From Bathynomus jamesi (taxonomy: Eukaryota > Arthropoda > Malacostraca > Isopoda > Cirolanidae), in NCBI GenBank assembly GCA_023014485.1, contig JAJOZX010000999.1, positions 209,001 to 273,000 on the forward strand: a stretch of DNA of 64,000 nt, given 5' to 3'. This document shows positions 22,868-33,559 of the stretch, piece by piece. The stretch's first letter is position 1. Each line of letters starts with the position of its first letter. Under the pieces are notes generated by a model. It made no database searches and had not been told where the DNA came from. It saw only the letters and a list, made by a program, of their open reading frames with translations. A program made the position numbers and the translations under genes.

Positions 22868-24951
22868 GTGATGGCATCTGCAACTAAGAAATGTCGGTAT
22901 AACGAAAACTACATACAGTATGGGTTTACATCTATTATAAAAAATGGGATCGAGCTGCCCCAGTGTGTTATATGCAACAAGATGTTCTCATTAGAGTCAT
23001 TAAAGCCAAGTTTCCTCAAGGGACACTTAAGTGGCTGCCATAAGGAACTTGTTAATAAGGACGCTCCCTTCTTCAAACGAAAAGAAGTGGGAGTGACGCA
23101 AGCACGTTTTAATCGATCCAGGAGCATTAGCCAACAAAACGAGGCAGCATTACGCGCTTCTTACATGGTATCGTTAAGAATAGCAAATGGAAAAAACCTC
23201 ACAGCATTGCCGAAAAATTGATTATCCCTTGCTGCAAAGATATAGTTTGTCGCATGATCGGAGACTCTGCCGAGAATAAGGTAGCATTATTGCCTCTTTC
23301 AAACGATACTGTTCAACGGAGAATCTTAGAGATGTCGGAGAACATCAAGCACCGAGTAGTTGCTGAAATACATGAAGCACCCTTAAGAAAATTTTCAATT
23401 CAGCTCGATGAATCGACAGACGTGTCAGCTGTGCCCAACTACTCGTCTTCGCGCGATCTATAAGTGGCGGAGATTTCAAAGAATTCCTCTTTTGTCATGC
23501 TCTCGAATCTACCACTAGAGGAGAAGACATTTTCTTAGAGGTCTCTAAATTTTTCAAAAACGAGGGACTGACTTGGGACAATGTGTGTTCTTGCACAACG
23601 GATGGAGCACCTGCGATGCTTGGCAAGCATTCGGGATTTCTAGCAAAAGTGAAAGAAGCGAGCCCCGATTCAAAGCATCTTCATTGCAGATTCACTGATA
23701 TCAGGGCCGGCCCTAGGGTTGCTGGCGCCCCGGGCAAGCTGAACTTCGGCGCCCTTACAAGTATAATTTTAAAATTTGTTCACAATGAGGAAAAACTACA
23801 AATGTAGGAATAAAGAGTTTATTACAATTAACGATATTCACTCAAAGTACAACTAAACATTCTCAAAATGGAACCATGTATGAAAATATGAGAGACAGTG
23901 TTGCCACTTTTGTCTGAGGTAAATCCACAAAAAAATGTAAAAATTCCACAAAGTGGCAACACTGATGAGATATCATAGGATGGCAGCGCTGCCAGGCGTA
24001 TGTAATTTGTGCTCAACGCTCACCTACGCGGCCACATCAACCCATGTGACATGTCATCCCATGTCGGGCCAAACTGACCTTAGCTTTACTGGTAGTCTCT
24101 AATGCTATTGGCTAATATAATGTTATAATCCCTGAAAATTTACTCCACATCAGGAAATTTTCACATTTGACTTTTATTTCATTTTATTTTATTTATTTAT
24201 TTTTCTATTTTTCCCTTTGTATTTGGAAGATCCCAAACACATGACGTGGCGCCCCTTAGCACGTGGCGCCCCGGGCAACTGCCCGAGTTGCCGGTACCTT
24301 GAGCCGGCCCTGACTGATATGTTCTGGCATCTAAAACACTGCCACCAGAACAAGATTAGTTCTTGATGATGTCGTTCATATGGTGAATGCTATCAAGTCT
24401 AATGCCCTCAATACTCGCCTCTTCCACCTACTTGCAAGGAGTTTGGTGCAGATGAAGAAGTCATGCTATTTCACACCGAGGTATGCTGGCTGTCACCGGG
24501 AAATGTGGTAGCAAGAGTTGAGTCATTGAAAAACGAGTTGACTGAATTCTTCAAATGAGACGGCAAAACAAAGTCTTTAAATTTTGCCAAAAAATTGTCA
24601 CAGAACCAGTGGCTCATGAAGTTAGCCTACTTAAATGATATATTCTTACGTCTAAACACGTTGAACAAATCGCTTCAAGGTCAGCACACCACCGTGATTG
24701 ATTTCATGGAAAAACTTGTAGCATTCAATATGAAACTGAAACTGTGGGAAACAAAAGTGAAAGACAAAAACCTTTGTGTGTTTGAGCATCTTAACGATGC
24801 GCTTGAGAATAATGAGGAAAATGATAAAATTCATATGACTCAGCTAGTGTTGGCGCATATTTCTTCTCTGCTGCTGGAGTTCCAGTCATATTTTCCAGAA
24901 CTGAACGAGTTGGATTTAAAATTGATAAGAAATCCATTCATCGTTGACGTG
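22868..24951 (+). pseudogene. hAT transposase relic (BED finger; 5' part only)
   Basis: Start MASATKKCRYNENYIQYGF (22871), then a BED-type finger CVICNKMFSLESLK..HLSGCHKE. The first catalytic region FSIQLDESTDVSA lies at about 23395 and CTTDGAPAMLGKHSGF at about 23600. Stops and frameshifts occur at about 23220 and 23460. A hAT MITE (23702-24312) interrupts it. The sequence continues to FPELNELDLKLIRNPFIVDV and is then cut by the Polinton A terminus. The C-terminal dimerisation domain is not found in the window. Confidence 0.8.
23702..24312. mobile_element. hAT MITE with perfect 8-bp TSD
   Basis: Ends CAGGGCCGGCCCTAG and GAGCCGGCCCTG; GGCGCCCCGGGCAA occurs inverted or nearly so inside both ends. 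The direct repeat ACTGATAT occupies 23694-23701 and 24313-24320. A 611-bp non-coding insertion into the hAT transposase gene. Confidence 0.9.
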
Positions 24952-25400
24952 AGTAGTATGGGCGAAAAATGGACGTGTGCAAGAATGCTGCAATGCAATG
25001 GTGATCAATGTTGCAAGAGGTTATGCAACAAGGGGTATGCAATGAAGGGGAGGGGTATGCAATGACGGGGGAAGGAGTTATGCAACAAGTTAATGCTGCA
25101 AAGTGGGTAGGGAGCTTTGGGGGGAGAAGGGAGGATGACCTCCCCCCAAAGGGGTAACCTTAACCTAAGAGAGGGAGAGAAAGGAGAAGGAGGAGGGTCT
25201 TTGGGGGAGAAGGTGGGGTGTCCTCACCTCTCAAAGGGAAACCTAACCTAAGCCTTAACCTAAGAAGGAGAGAGGGGTGTTCGCCTGGCTCCAGCCAGAC
25301 GCATAAAGAGAGTTCATCTGAGCGCCCACTGTCTTATAAGGTGTAAATCAGCCAGTTGGCTTAGAAGGGTTGAGTTGCCAGATTACGCTATTTATTTAAT
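24952..25400. repeat. Polinton A left terminal region
   Basis: Starts with the AG expected of Polinton ends. Contains TGCAAGAATGCTGCAA-like blocks, G-rich runs, CCTAACCTAAGCC motifs and CAGCCAGTTGGCTTAGAAGG, all shared with Polinton B termini. The hAT flank immediately left reads GACGTG (24946-24951), the presumed target, whose second copy is absent. Confidence 0.8.
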
Positions 25401-25829
25401 TAAAGCATATATTCTTGACAGTTGGCTTAGAAATCCGTCAGTCGGTTTAGAAGGCGTAACCAGCCATTTGGTGTACATATAATTAAATAATAATATCGTT
25501 TGTACTCTATATACAACCAAAAGAATTAAATAAAACACCATTACATCATTCTGTTTATTCAGACGAATTATTGGAATCAATTACATGAAATATATAGAAA
25601 ATAAATATACAATCCTATACAAACGATGGAATATATATGATCAAAAAAATAAAATAATAATAATAGCATAAGAAATACGAACGAGGAATATATATACATA
25701 ATAAAAAAAATGAAACAAAAAATAATATAATACAAAACGATGGAGTATAACCATCAATATAACACTACACACAATTATATTAAATAATTAAATATATTGA
25801 AAATAAATATACATCAAAATACATACACT
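25401..25829. other. AT-rich 3' flank of the Polinton A unknown-gene cassette
   Basis: No coding region seen. Equivalent in position to 55632-56030 of Polinton B and probably the 3' untranslated/termination region of the minus-strand unit. Confidence 0.4.
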
Positions 25830-26195
25830 TTATCTTCTACTGCGCTTAACTAAAACACTAAACTCACACGTAATCGAGTCTACAGTCACATCATTATTGC
25901 TTTGCACTACGCAGTAAATACGATTTAACATTATTTCACCGCTCAAGGCGTGCGGGCGCATATACTCGATGTAAATGGCCTTCATATCGTTCAATACTAT
26001 TTTTGTGCCCACTTTACATTCGGTTGGCAAGTTATCTTTAAACACGGCTAGAATACATTCAAAAACACGCACAAAGAGGTTATCGTTAGCCACAACATCA
26101 TTATTATATACAAGTTTATAAACACTCCTTTCCAATCGAGGGTTTATTCTTACTGACCCGAGCTTTTCAATCGTGAACTCTTCTTCACTCTGCAT
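25830..26195 (-). CDS. Polinton cassette gene 4 (unknown, 121 aa)
   Basis: An intact frame starting MQSEEEFTIEKLGSVRINPR and ending in SVLVKRSRR. The Polinton B homologue (55287-55631) matches along its length, with blocks such as GTKIVLNDMKA identical, so it was kept as a protein. No membrane segment or known motif is visible. Its ATG overlaps the end of gene 3 by 11 nt, as in Polinton B. Function unknown; position next to polymerase suggests a replication or host-interaction role (inference). Confidence 0.8.
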   Translation of the reverse strand: MQSEEEFTIEKLGSVRINPRLERSVYKLVYNNDVVANDNLFVRVFECILAVFKDNLPTECKVGTKIVLNDMKAIYIEYMRPHALSGEIMLNRIYCVVQSNNDVTVDSITCEFSVLVKRSRR

Positions 26196-26867
26196 ATCGG
26201 CAGTTGAAATAATCTTCTAAGTTGTAACGACAGCTGCTCATTATATAAAGAAATAGTTCTTCAGGATGAACGGTGTAGGTGAGCTCAGCCCTCTACCGTT
26301 CAAGTGCTTTGTACCAAAGTTCATGATATTTCAAAGAGTCTAAACCTTTTAAATAAGCATCCAGCTCTAGACCATTCTCACCTTGTTCATTCCTACACTT
26401 GGTAAACCCGTCGAGCAGAGCGGTGTATGTGCATTCAAGAACCGTATCAAAATAAAGCATATCTGTAATACGCGCGTCTAATATAGGCTTCAGTTTGCGG
26501 AAACCGACGATTTCAAACATTCTGTCGAGGATGAAACGGTTTCGCGTATATTAATGCATGGCTGATCGTTATTTATACACAACGTACAAACAATAGCATA
26601 TGAGGGGATATCACTAATCTGCTTTCTTGTACCTACGCCTGCAGGAATTTTATAACAATCCTCACTCCACTTCTCAACTACCATGAAGATTCTATTCATC
26701 TCCTCACCACTTAAATAAACAACATTCCGTTTACCAGAGTTTGTTTGCTTACAAGTCGTTTCCAGTACATAGTTAATGGCACTGGTTTTACGCCTGAATA
26801 CGCGCAATGACTTCGTCACGGACACATCGTACACGGCATTGAGAATGCTGCTCAAAGGAAATTCCAT
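26185..26867 (-). pseudogene. Polinton cassette gene 3 (unknown, broken)
   Basis: Start MEFPLSSILNAVYDVSVTKS at 26867. Homologous to 54584-55297 of Polinton B. Compared with it, a short deletion/frameshift near 26520-26540 and a stop after YHELWYKALER break the frame. Its 5' end overlaps gene 2 by 80 nt in another frame. It contains a CTLCINNDQPC stretch. No recognised family. Confidence 0.75.
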
Positions 26868-27147
26868 CGCATTCGAGGAGTGTACGTCCAGTCGGTTCAA
26901 GCTCTGAGATGACTATGGCCCAGGCGAGCGGATCGGCTCGACGGGAGCAGTGAGTCACACCATAAGCTGATGAAACGTGTATGGCGTTGTTCCAACGTGA
27001 ATACTTGTATCCCATTATACTGGGTACGTGTTTTGAGAAATTTTCCGATACATGAAGCAATACCGGTTTTAATGTTTTATCACTCACACTCCCTAGAATA
27101 CGCACCAGACATTTTCGTTCAGGGGGAATTTCACGAACTAAACACAT
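26788..27147 (-). CDS. Polinton cassette gene 2 (unknown, 119 aa)
   Basis: I chose the start MCLVREIPPERKCLVRILGS at 27147, one base after the gene 1 stop (TAAAATG), because the same start is found in Polinton B. The protein ends in VRDEVIARIQA. Middle and C-terminal blocks recur in Polinton B (54332-54663), which is frameshifted. No known domain. Confidence 0.65.
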   Translation of the reverse strand: MCLVREIPPERKCLVRILGSVSDKTLKPVLLHVSENFSKHVPSIMGYKYSRWNNAIHVSSAYGVTHCSRRADPLAWAIVISELEPTGRTLLECDGISFEQHSQCRVRCVRDEVIARIQA

Positions 27148-27148
27148 T

Positions 27149-27731
27149 TTATTCACACTCTGGCGCACTATTTGAGAGAAACATGTAACCATATTTTTCC
27201 ATTTTGTTTAGCATACGATACTCGTCTCTAAATTCTGTTAAATATTCACGCAGGCCTTTAGTCACAACCTCACTACAAACCTCGTCATGATATATATTAA
27301 TGTAGTGGTATAAATATTTAAGATTCTCCACGATGACAAGATTTACATTCTCAGTCGCAGGGTACGAGTACTCGGTATGATGCAGCATGACATAATACCG
27401 CTTGTCGACCACTCATCAACAAGACTCACTAACCATAACCGTTGCTTCTCTTCTGTGCTTGTTGTTTCTTCCACTTCACGGTATATGTAAGCGTTTATAA
27501 AGTTTAGTCCTACAACATAGTTCAATACATCACTTGTACCACGAAATCCTGCATTCCTCTCGTCAGAATAGCCGTAGAGTATTTGTATCTCTTGTTCCTT
27601 CGCACGATTCAATGTAGCCTTAAAAGTATCAAAGGAGAGTGGAATCGGGAATCTATTCAGTAACCTTATGTTCACACTTTGCCGAATACCACTTCATAAA
27701 CGTCGAACACGCAATATTAAAGGTAGCCATT
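27149..27731 (-). pseudogene. Polinton cassette gene 1 (unknown, broken)
   Basis: ATG at 27731 gives MATFNIACSTFMKWYSAKC, as in the intact Polinton B copy (53730-54320, 196 aa). Here a stop follows early and a frameshift lies near 27410. The C-terminal half RYYVMLHHTEYSYPATENVN to SNSAPECE is well conserved. No recognised family; hydrophilic with many Tyr/His. Confidence 0.75.
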
Positions 27732-28027
27732 ACTATTTTTCGTCTACGTGGGAAAATACACATCTGAGACCCAGGACTTGCAGCGATCAACTGAGCACGC
27801 AGGGAAAAGATATGCCCAGGTAGTAGCAGGAGTCACGTGACCGATCATACAAGGGGGGGCGGAGCTTAGAACTTTCTCCTGTACACACACACACACACAC
27901 ACACAAAGGCGAAAGTGAAACGCTAATTGAAACACGATTTATTTAATAAACGAAAATTTCAAGGTGTATATATTTACAAATAGGTGTAATAAATAAATAT
28001 ATCGTGAACAATAGGCATATATAAGAA
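27732..28027 (-). promoter_or_regulatory. Spacer between polymerase B and unknown-gene cassette
   Basis: On the minus strand it reads (GT)n then GTTCTAAGCTCCGCCC, upstream of gene 1. Polinton B has the same (GT)n and CTAAGCTCCGCCC at 53553-53612 before its gene 1. A GC-box-like element and a conserved dinucleotide tract suggest the cassette promoter and/or polymerase 3' flank. Inference from conservation only. Confidence 0.4.
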
Positions 28028-31000
28028 TCAAAGATAATGGTATCCAAAGGGTACGGTATCATAGGTACCAGGCACCTGGTAACGTTTCCTATAGGTGTTA
28101 CGGCACACCTTTGTACCCCTAAGCTCCTTCACACCTCCCAGCTTCTGCGCCTGAAAATTGTGAGTCCCTACAGTTAGTTGGGATGGCTGGTCGCCCTCAT
28201 CATCTTCCAAGCACACTAGATCCTTCAAAGAATCAAAATTAACGACCGCCGATTCGCCTGGTTGAGCGTGATATCCTTAGCTTTCACGATATATTTCATA
28301 TCCTCCCCAACCCTCACCCGTACCCCATAAGTTTTTGGCCTTGTTGAGACAAAAGAGTCGGCGTATGCGATGTCTCCATACTCATCCTTGATCTCATCAG
28401 TCAACTCTCCGAGGAATTCACCAATAGGAGGCATGTATTCACCCTCCCTCGCTGTGAATCCCACGCTATCTGTATCGGCGTACAAAACCCTCCGCCCAAC
28501 AGAATGCAATAGGCCCCAAAGTTTGATGCGCGCGTAGGCCGTTGTGAAGATGGCTACAGGTATGTTTGTAACCCGTGAGGTATCTGTGGCCAATGCAGTA
28601 TTGTTGTACTTTATTATGTAAGTATTACCTACATTCACGATCTCCATGACCTCTTTATCGGGAGCGTTGGTATAATCCCAGACTTCACTATAACTTTGTG
28701 CCAAATGAACGTTCCCTTTGCTAGGAATGTTCATTTCCTGGGTTTGATCTCCAACCCACAGACTGTTTAGACACAACTTTGCACTAAAGCGTTTGCCTGG
28801 GTTCTTTACAATTTGGGAGCGGTCAAGCTGTATACCTTCACGGTCACGGTAGCGTTGAATATAAGCCGATTTTTCATCTTCGCTATCAACTCCACGCGGA
28901 TACCCTGATGCTTCTACCTTATCCTTCAAAAAAGCGTTTATATATGGCGTGAAAAGGTTGGGTAGCTTATAAAACCTCTACACTTCATGTATCTTCAATA
29001 TTCTGTAGCCATGGCGAACAGCTAGATCCAGCTCTGGGCTTGTATGTGCACCTCTGATCTTAAGCCGGTTGGTTGTATGATTACATTCCCTATTGTTCTC
29101 CTCTATGCATTTCACGCACAGGGGAAACATGAGGTTGTGGTCTATAACGACGGGTAAGATCGGCATCCATAAATCGCGTGGGGGAAGCACATCTACGAAA
29201 GAAAGGCCGAAATAGTACCCGTTCAAATTTGTGGAGAGCACCTCGATGGTGGGCAGGTCAGGTCCCACCAGTTTCTCAGGTACACCCACGGGGTACGGAT
29301 TGTTCTTCATCACGTAGGGATATAAAGAACAGAAGTCGTAGTAATGGAGTTTCACGCCCTCCATAAGCGGAAAGTATATCTTGAAGGGATTTGTACGCCC
29401 TCCGAACAAGCTATCACCGCATTTGAGAGGACCCAGCACCATTGAACGTTTGATCGTGTTTATTTCTTCACGGTACTGTCCATCTGTTTCCATCCGTGCT
29501 TTATACTCATGCTCCCACAATACTTTGCGAGTGAACTAGGAGCCTATAAGTTGATCGCGGGTGCGGGTCCACGCAAGACTGTCGGCAGGAGATCTACCGT
29601 GGATATCTCCTACGATTCCACACTCAGGACGGGGGCATCCGTGCCACCAGCAACCGTTAAAGGAGTACACAGTCTTCTCACCAATGGCACGGTTTTCGCT
29701 TAGAGTGGCCGCCTTAGCCCATCAACCTAAAAAACATGACCATTAACCTTAATGGGTACTTCCCCCGTGTTGCGGGCATGTTTTGTGTATACACCTGTCT
29801 GCTGCTGTACGTGTATGAGACAGTAAATAGCCTTGTGCCCATAACTGCGGGGATTGTTTCTGTAAATAACAGTTAAGGTGTCTTTAGGCATGAAGTTATT
29901 CTTGAACACCGAAAAACAATGAGGCGATCGTGGTTGCGACTTGCAACGGATCGCATTTGAAACGGTCTATGTACATCCTTCTAAAGGCCTGGAAACATAC
30001 TCTAAGCACGCGCAATAACGCTCACATTCATCAGCTATATTATAAGGATTAGATTTATTAAAACTGTTGTAGTAGCGGTCAAAATCTTCACGTTCATCTG
30101 TACTCATACATTCATAGTTAAAGTAATGTTTAGGTGGAGGTAGTCCTACGTAATTTAAAGTATTGCTAGTGAGGAATGTGTAAGGGAAATATCCTTTTGA
30201 AACTTCAGCAGCTACGTCCATCACCTTGGGTAGCTTGACTAATTTACAAGATGTGAATAATTAAGTGTCTTTAAACTGTACATTACCTCTTATTTGTATC
30301 TGTATAAGTTTGTTTCCTTTTTTTCAAGTGATCACCTGTAAATATCTCAGATGACTCGTGCTCAAGCAGCTCCTTATAAAGGAACTGTGTGTCAAATTTT
30401 GCCCCGTTATGGGCAAGAATATACACAGTTGTTTTTTTTTAACTTGTCTGCTAACTTCACAATATAGGACACAAAAAGTTTCACAGGGCTATTGTGGGCA
30501 TTCTTATTAAAAACGTTTGTCCGTTTACCACATTTGTGACACTCATCACACTCGATCTCCATGCACTCATCGCAGATAGTCTGGCTTACAAGTAAATGTG
30601 GAATAACCTCTTTGGTTTCAGCTTTACTCTAACCGCCTTATATTTCTCATGGCATGTAGAACAGTCAATTTCATCACATTTATGCTTGAAATTCCCCCAA
30701 TTATCCATCATATGAAACATACCACATTCACAGATTCTCATTTTCCTGCACATGCCAATTGACTTATGGAGCTCAAAACAGTTATTATTGAAAAATCTGC
30801 GTCTACACACACACCACAATCCCTCTTCTCAGCTTTAACTACGCGGCTTTCACATTGGAGCTTTTACACTGCTCACATACCATGTGGCAATCTTTACAAT
30901 GTTTCACTCGATTATCCGCAAACTCGATACACCCATTACACAAATCATGATGTAGTCCATATTTTTTACTTTTATCATAACTCGCGTAAAGGTCCCTTAT

Positions 31001-32103
31001 ATTACGGATGGGTAGATACGTTGTTCCTGACAGCCCTAAAATAAGTACGGGTCTTGTACGATCTCTCTCACAACTTTTTAAAACATACACAGTCCTACGA
31101 CGATCATCCATTCCAAATACAACTATACGAACATTCATTTCCTGTTCTACCCTTCTCAGCTCTTCAGGGCCCATATTACAGTCAAACTCAAGTTTACAGT
31201 CTACAGCTAGTTTACGGGCACGCTCCACTACCGTAGGCAACCAAATGTTTACCTGTGTGTTTAGTACAGTAAACATACGGGCCGAGACTACTGCTATAAA
31301 GCCGCAACCACGATCGGCGTTTATATGCCGTCTATAAAAAGACTGAGAATTGAAGTTAAGAGTATAAGGTGTGGCACTATGACCCGCAACACGGAATACA
31401 CGGTCAATGTTTACAGTAAAGTTGTCCATATTGAAGGCTATACTACTTTGAGAGGCCTGTATTATACGGCCTAATATATACTCTATATCTACACCTGCCA
31501 AGCGTCGGAATGATATTACTACCCAAAAATCATCTACATTCCCGTCATCTGACCCGAACCCGAAGGACAGTCGCGTTCTGACTTATGTTCGTCGCGGTTC
31601 TGAAGGGCAAACTCCACAATACCTCCAACTACGCGCCGTAGTCCGTGTTCAACACCATTGCTATACATGGATCTAGGATCAACCCTGACTATATACCGAT
31701 TTCTAGTCAAGGCTGGGGTGGGGGTAGCGGTGCGCACCAACTCGAATGTTATACCATCCTCTTCAGAGCGAGAAGCTGCTGCTGCTGCTGATGTGTATGA
31801 TGTACCCGTAATTGAACAGGAATAAGGGGGTATATTTGAGGAAGGTACTATTGTGGGGGTTGTGCCGTAAGACGTAGAGGGTTGGGGCTCTATTACTGGT
31901 GGTCTAACAACCGACACAATCCTGGCACGCTTTATACCTGACGTGGAGGGTTCTTCATCATGCTTCCACTTTGAATTGTCGCGTGCTATAGGTATCGTTG
32001 GTGTGGACTCGGCAGTGAGGATCGAGTCTGTGACAATAACTATACTGTCGTCGGGGTCATCTGTAATATCGATGATGGGGTGCTGTACCTCATCGTCATT
32101 CAC
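28028..32103 (-). pseudogene. polB: Polinton A protein-primed DNA polymerase B
   Basis: The polymerase read from 32103 to 28028. Parts: Ser/Pro-rich N-terminus (HPIIDITDD), a conserved pre-exonuclease domain with RGCGFIAV (about 31330), Cys/His clusters (30930-30590), a ruined exonuclease domain (30585-29967), motif A YYDFCSLYPYVMK (about 29330), motif B KLCLNSLW then disrupted (about 28765), and motif C YADTDSVGF (about 28480). Five or more frameshifts or stops. It would replicate the element from a terminal protein primer. No in-frame ATG precedes NDDEV: a stop at 32184-32186 lies upstream with only a splice-acceptor-like CTTCTCCCACAG between. Confidence 0.85.
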
Positions 32104-32214
32104 GGTTCTGTGGGAGAAGGGAAAAACAAGACTGTACTGTAGAATATAAGGATCATCACTTAAATATTTATTATATTTTGTAAATTACCCACTTAGGAGT
32201 GTAACGTGTTAGAA
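32104..32214. promoter_or_regulatory. Divergent promoter region, Polinton A
   Basis: Only about 110 bp separate the polymerase (minus) and ATPase (plus) units. TTAGGAGTGTAACGTGTTAG before the ATPase ATG is conserved in Polinton B. Minus strand shows TTTTTCCCTTCTCCCACAG, a 3' splice-site-like string. AT-rich centre (TATATTTTG). Confidence 0.5.
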
Positions 32215-32516
32215 ATGGATTCTGTAGGAAAATTCAGGTTCACGAGCCCATCCACATGTACAGTATGCGTGATGTGTCGTTAAATACACAATATCTAGTC
32301 TTATTCGCGCAACGTAGAGATGTATCACAAATTGGGGTATTAGCCAATGAAATGTTCCCGAATCAGCGTAAGGAGTTTTTGGAAGTTTATAAAGAAGCTA
32401 CAAGCGCGCGTTACGGATATTTGCTTTGTGACCTTCATCCGCGAAACACGTTTAGGGTGCTTCTAAGAACGAATATATTTCCAAACGAGCCTGAAACGGT
32501 GTATATTCCAGAATGA
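32215..32516 (+). pseudogene. Polinton A packaging ATPase, gutted
   Basis: ATG at 32215 (MDSVGKFRFTSPSTC), then a jump straight to the C-terminal MRDVSLNTQYLVLFAQRRDV. Compared with Polinton B, about 365 bp with Walker A and Walker B are deleted, between CATGTA-like microhomologies. FtsK/HerA-type ATPase in virion packaging by homology; this copy cannot bind nucleotide. It overlaps the next gene by 4 nt (ATGA). Confidence 0.85.
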
Positions 32517-32836
32517 CAAAGAAGCTAAAGAAATACCATGAGTTAATAAAAATCTATCATCGACTGCCACGGGCAATGCAACAGATGTTTGCTAAAAATA
32601 TCGACTCCGACTTTTTAAAATGCATCTGTGAAATCTGTCTTAACGTTATAAATTGCAGTGTATCAATGAAACCCCATCAGAAGGCTCGCCTACGCCGTTA
32701 CAAAAACATAATACGTGCACTCGCTCGTAAAAGTCAAACTGTGGGGAAGAAAAAACGAATTATTGTGCAAAGAGGAGGGTCATTCCTCCCCATCTTATTT
32801 TCAGTTTTGGGTCCTTTACTGACTGGATTAATATAA
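32513..32836 (+). CDS. Polinton A small basic protein with hydrophobic C-terminus
   Basis: An intact 107-residue frame, MTKKLKKYHELIKIYHRLPR, with four Cys (CICEICLNVINC), a basic centre and a C-terminus RGGSFLPILFSVLGPLLTGL. The GG-plus-hydrophobic tail resembles adenovirus pX/core peptides and a recurring small Polinton/adintovirus protein (from memory). Its stop overlaps the next ATG (TAATG). Likely virion or membrane-active; function not shown. Confidence 0.7.
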   Translation: MTKKLKKYHELIKIYHRLPRAMQQMFAKNIDSDFLKCICEICLNVINCSVSMKPHQKARLRRYKNIIRALARKSQTVGKKKRIIVQRGGSFLPILFSVLGPLLTGLI

Positions 32837-33556
32837 TGAAGAAAGTGGTAGTGATTCCGCACGAGGTGTGTGCTTACTGCAAAGTTCAAAGAATCCAGAC
32901 ACGGATCTAGAACCCCGTAAAAGCAGGCTTAAAAGAATGGAAAGCGAATTGTTAGCCCTATTAAACAGTGAAAAAACACCTGATGAGAAAAGAATCTTAT
33001 ACCAAGAAGCTCTGCAGAAATTTCTTCACGAGTACGAAAATTATAAGAATCCGACAGAGATTCCTGTGGTTATTAGGCACAGCACGGACAGCGATGGGAA
33101 TGGTGACATAGGGCCTGTGTCCGACGATAGAGTTGACCAACCAAAGATTAACGGGTTGGCCACACAACATATCGAGCATGTATTAAAACGCACCCTCCCA
33201 CATACATTGAGGAATAAAGGTTTAAGTCTTTATAATCTATTGAATGAGGATCACAACATACAGTGGATCGATACAGATGAGATCATTGAGGAAGGAACAA
33301 AGGTACAGGGATCGAATATCGTAGACATCGTCCATGATCTGGTGAGAAAGGGGGGATAGGCCCTCACCATCAGGATGGAAGCATATTAAAGCAAGACTAC
33401 AACAGATAAATATCCTCAAATCAATAATAGGAAATCAGAACAGGTTAAAAAACTTGGAACATGCATCGCACGTGCCACAATTGAAAACGCCATCACCCCC
33501 GGTGGTAACACCTCTGAAGAGGAGAAAGAAGAGGCAAACAACGGTCAACCATACCC
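32836..33556 (+). pseudogene. Polinton A integrase-linked protein
   Basis: Starts MKKVVVIPHEVCAYC (32836), then shifts frame near 32880 into a long frame with RLKRMESELLALL, coiled-coil-like spacing, THIEHVLKRTLPHTLRNKGLSL-like and NIVDIVHDLVRK. A break near 33356 leads to PSGWKHIKARLQQIN and a basic KRRKKRQ. In Polinton B (41515-42251) the gene ends 16 nt inside the integrase start. Here a deletion fuses it in frame to integrase. Polintons commonly have such a gene beside integrase; role unknown. Confidence 0.65.
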
Positions 33557-33559
33557 ACG

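Noticed and set aside
29509..29746. Plus-strand frames opposite polymerase B
   Set aside because: Shadow frames of the minus-strand polymerase, without conservation in Polinton B.
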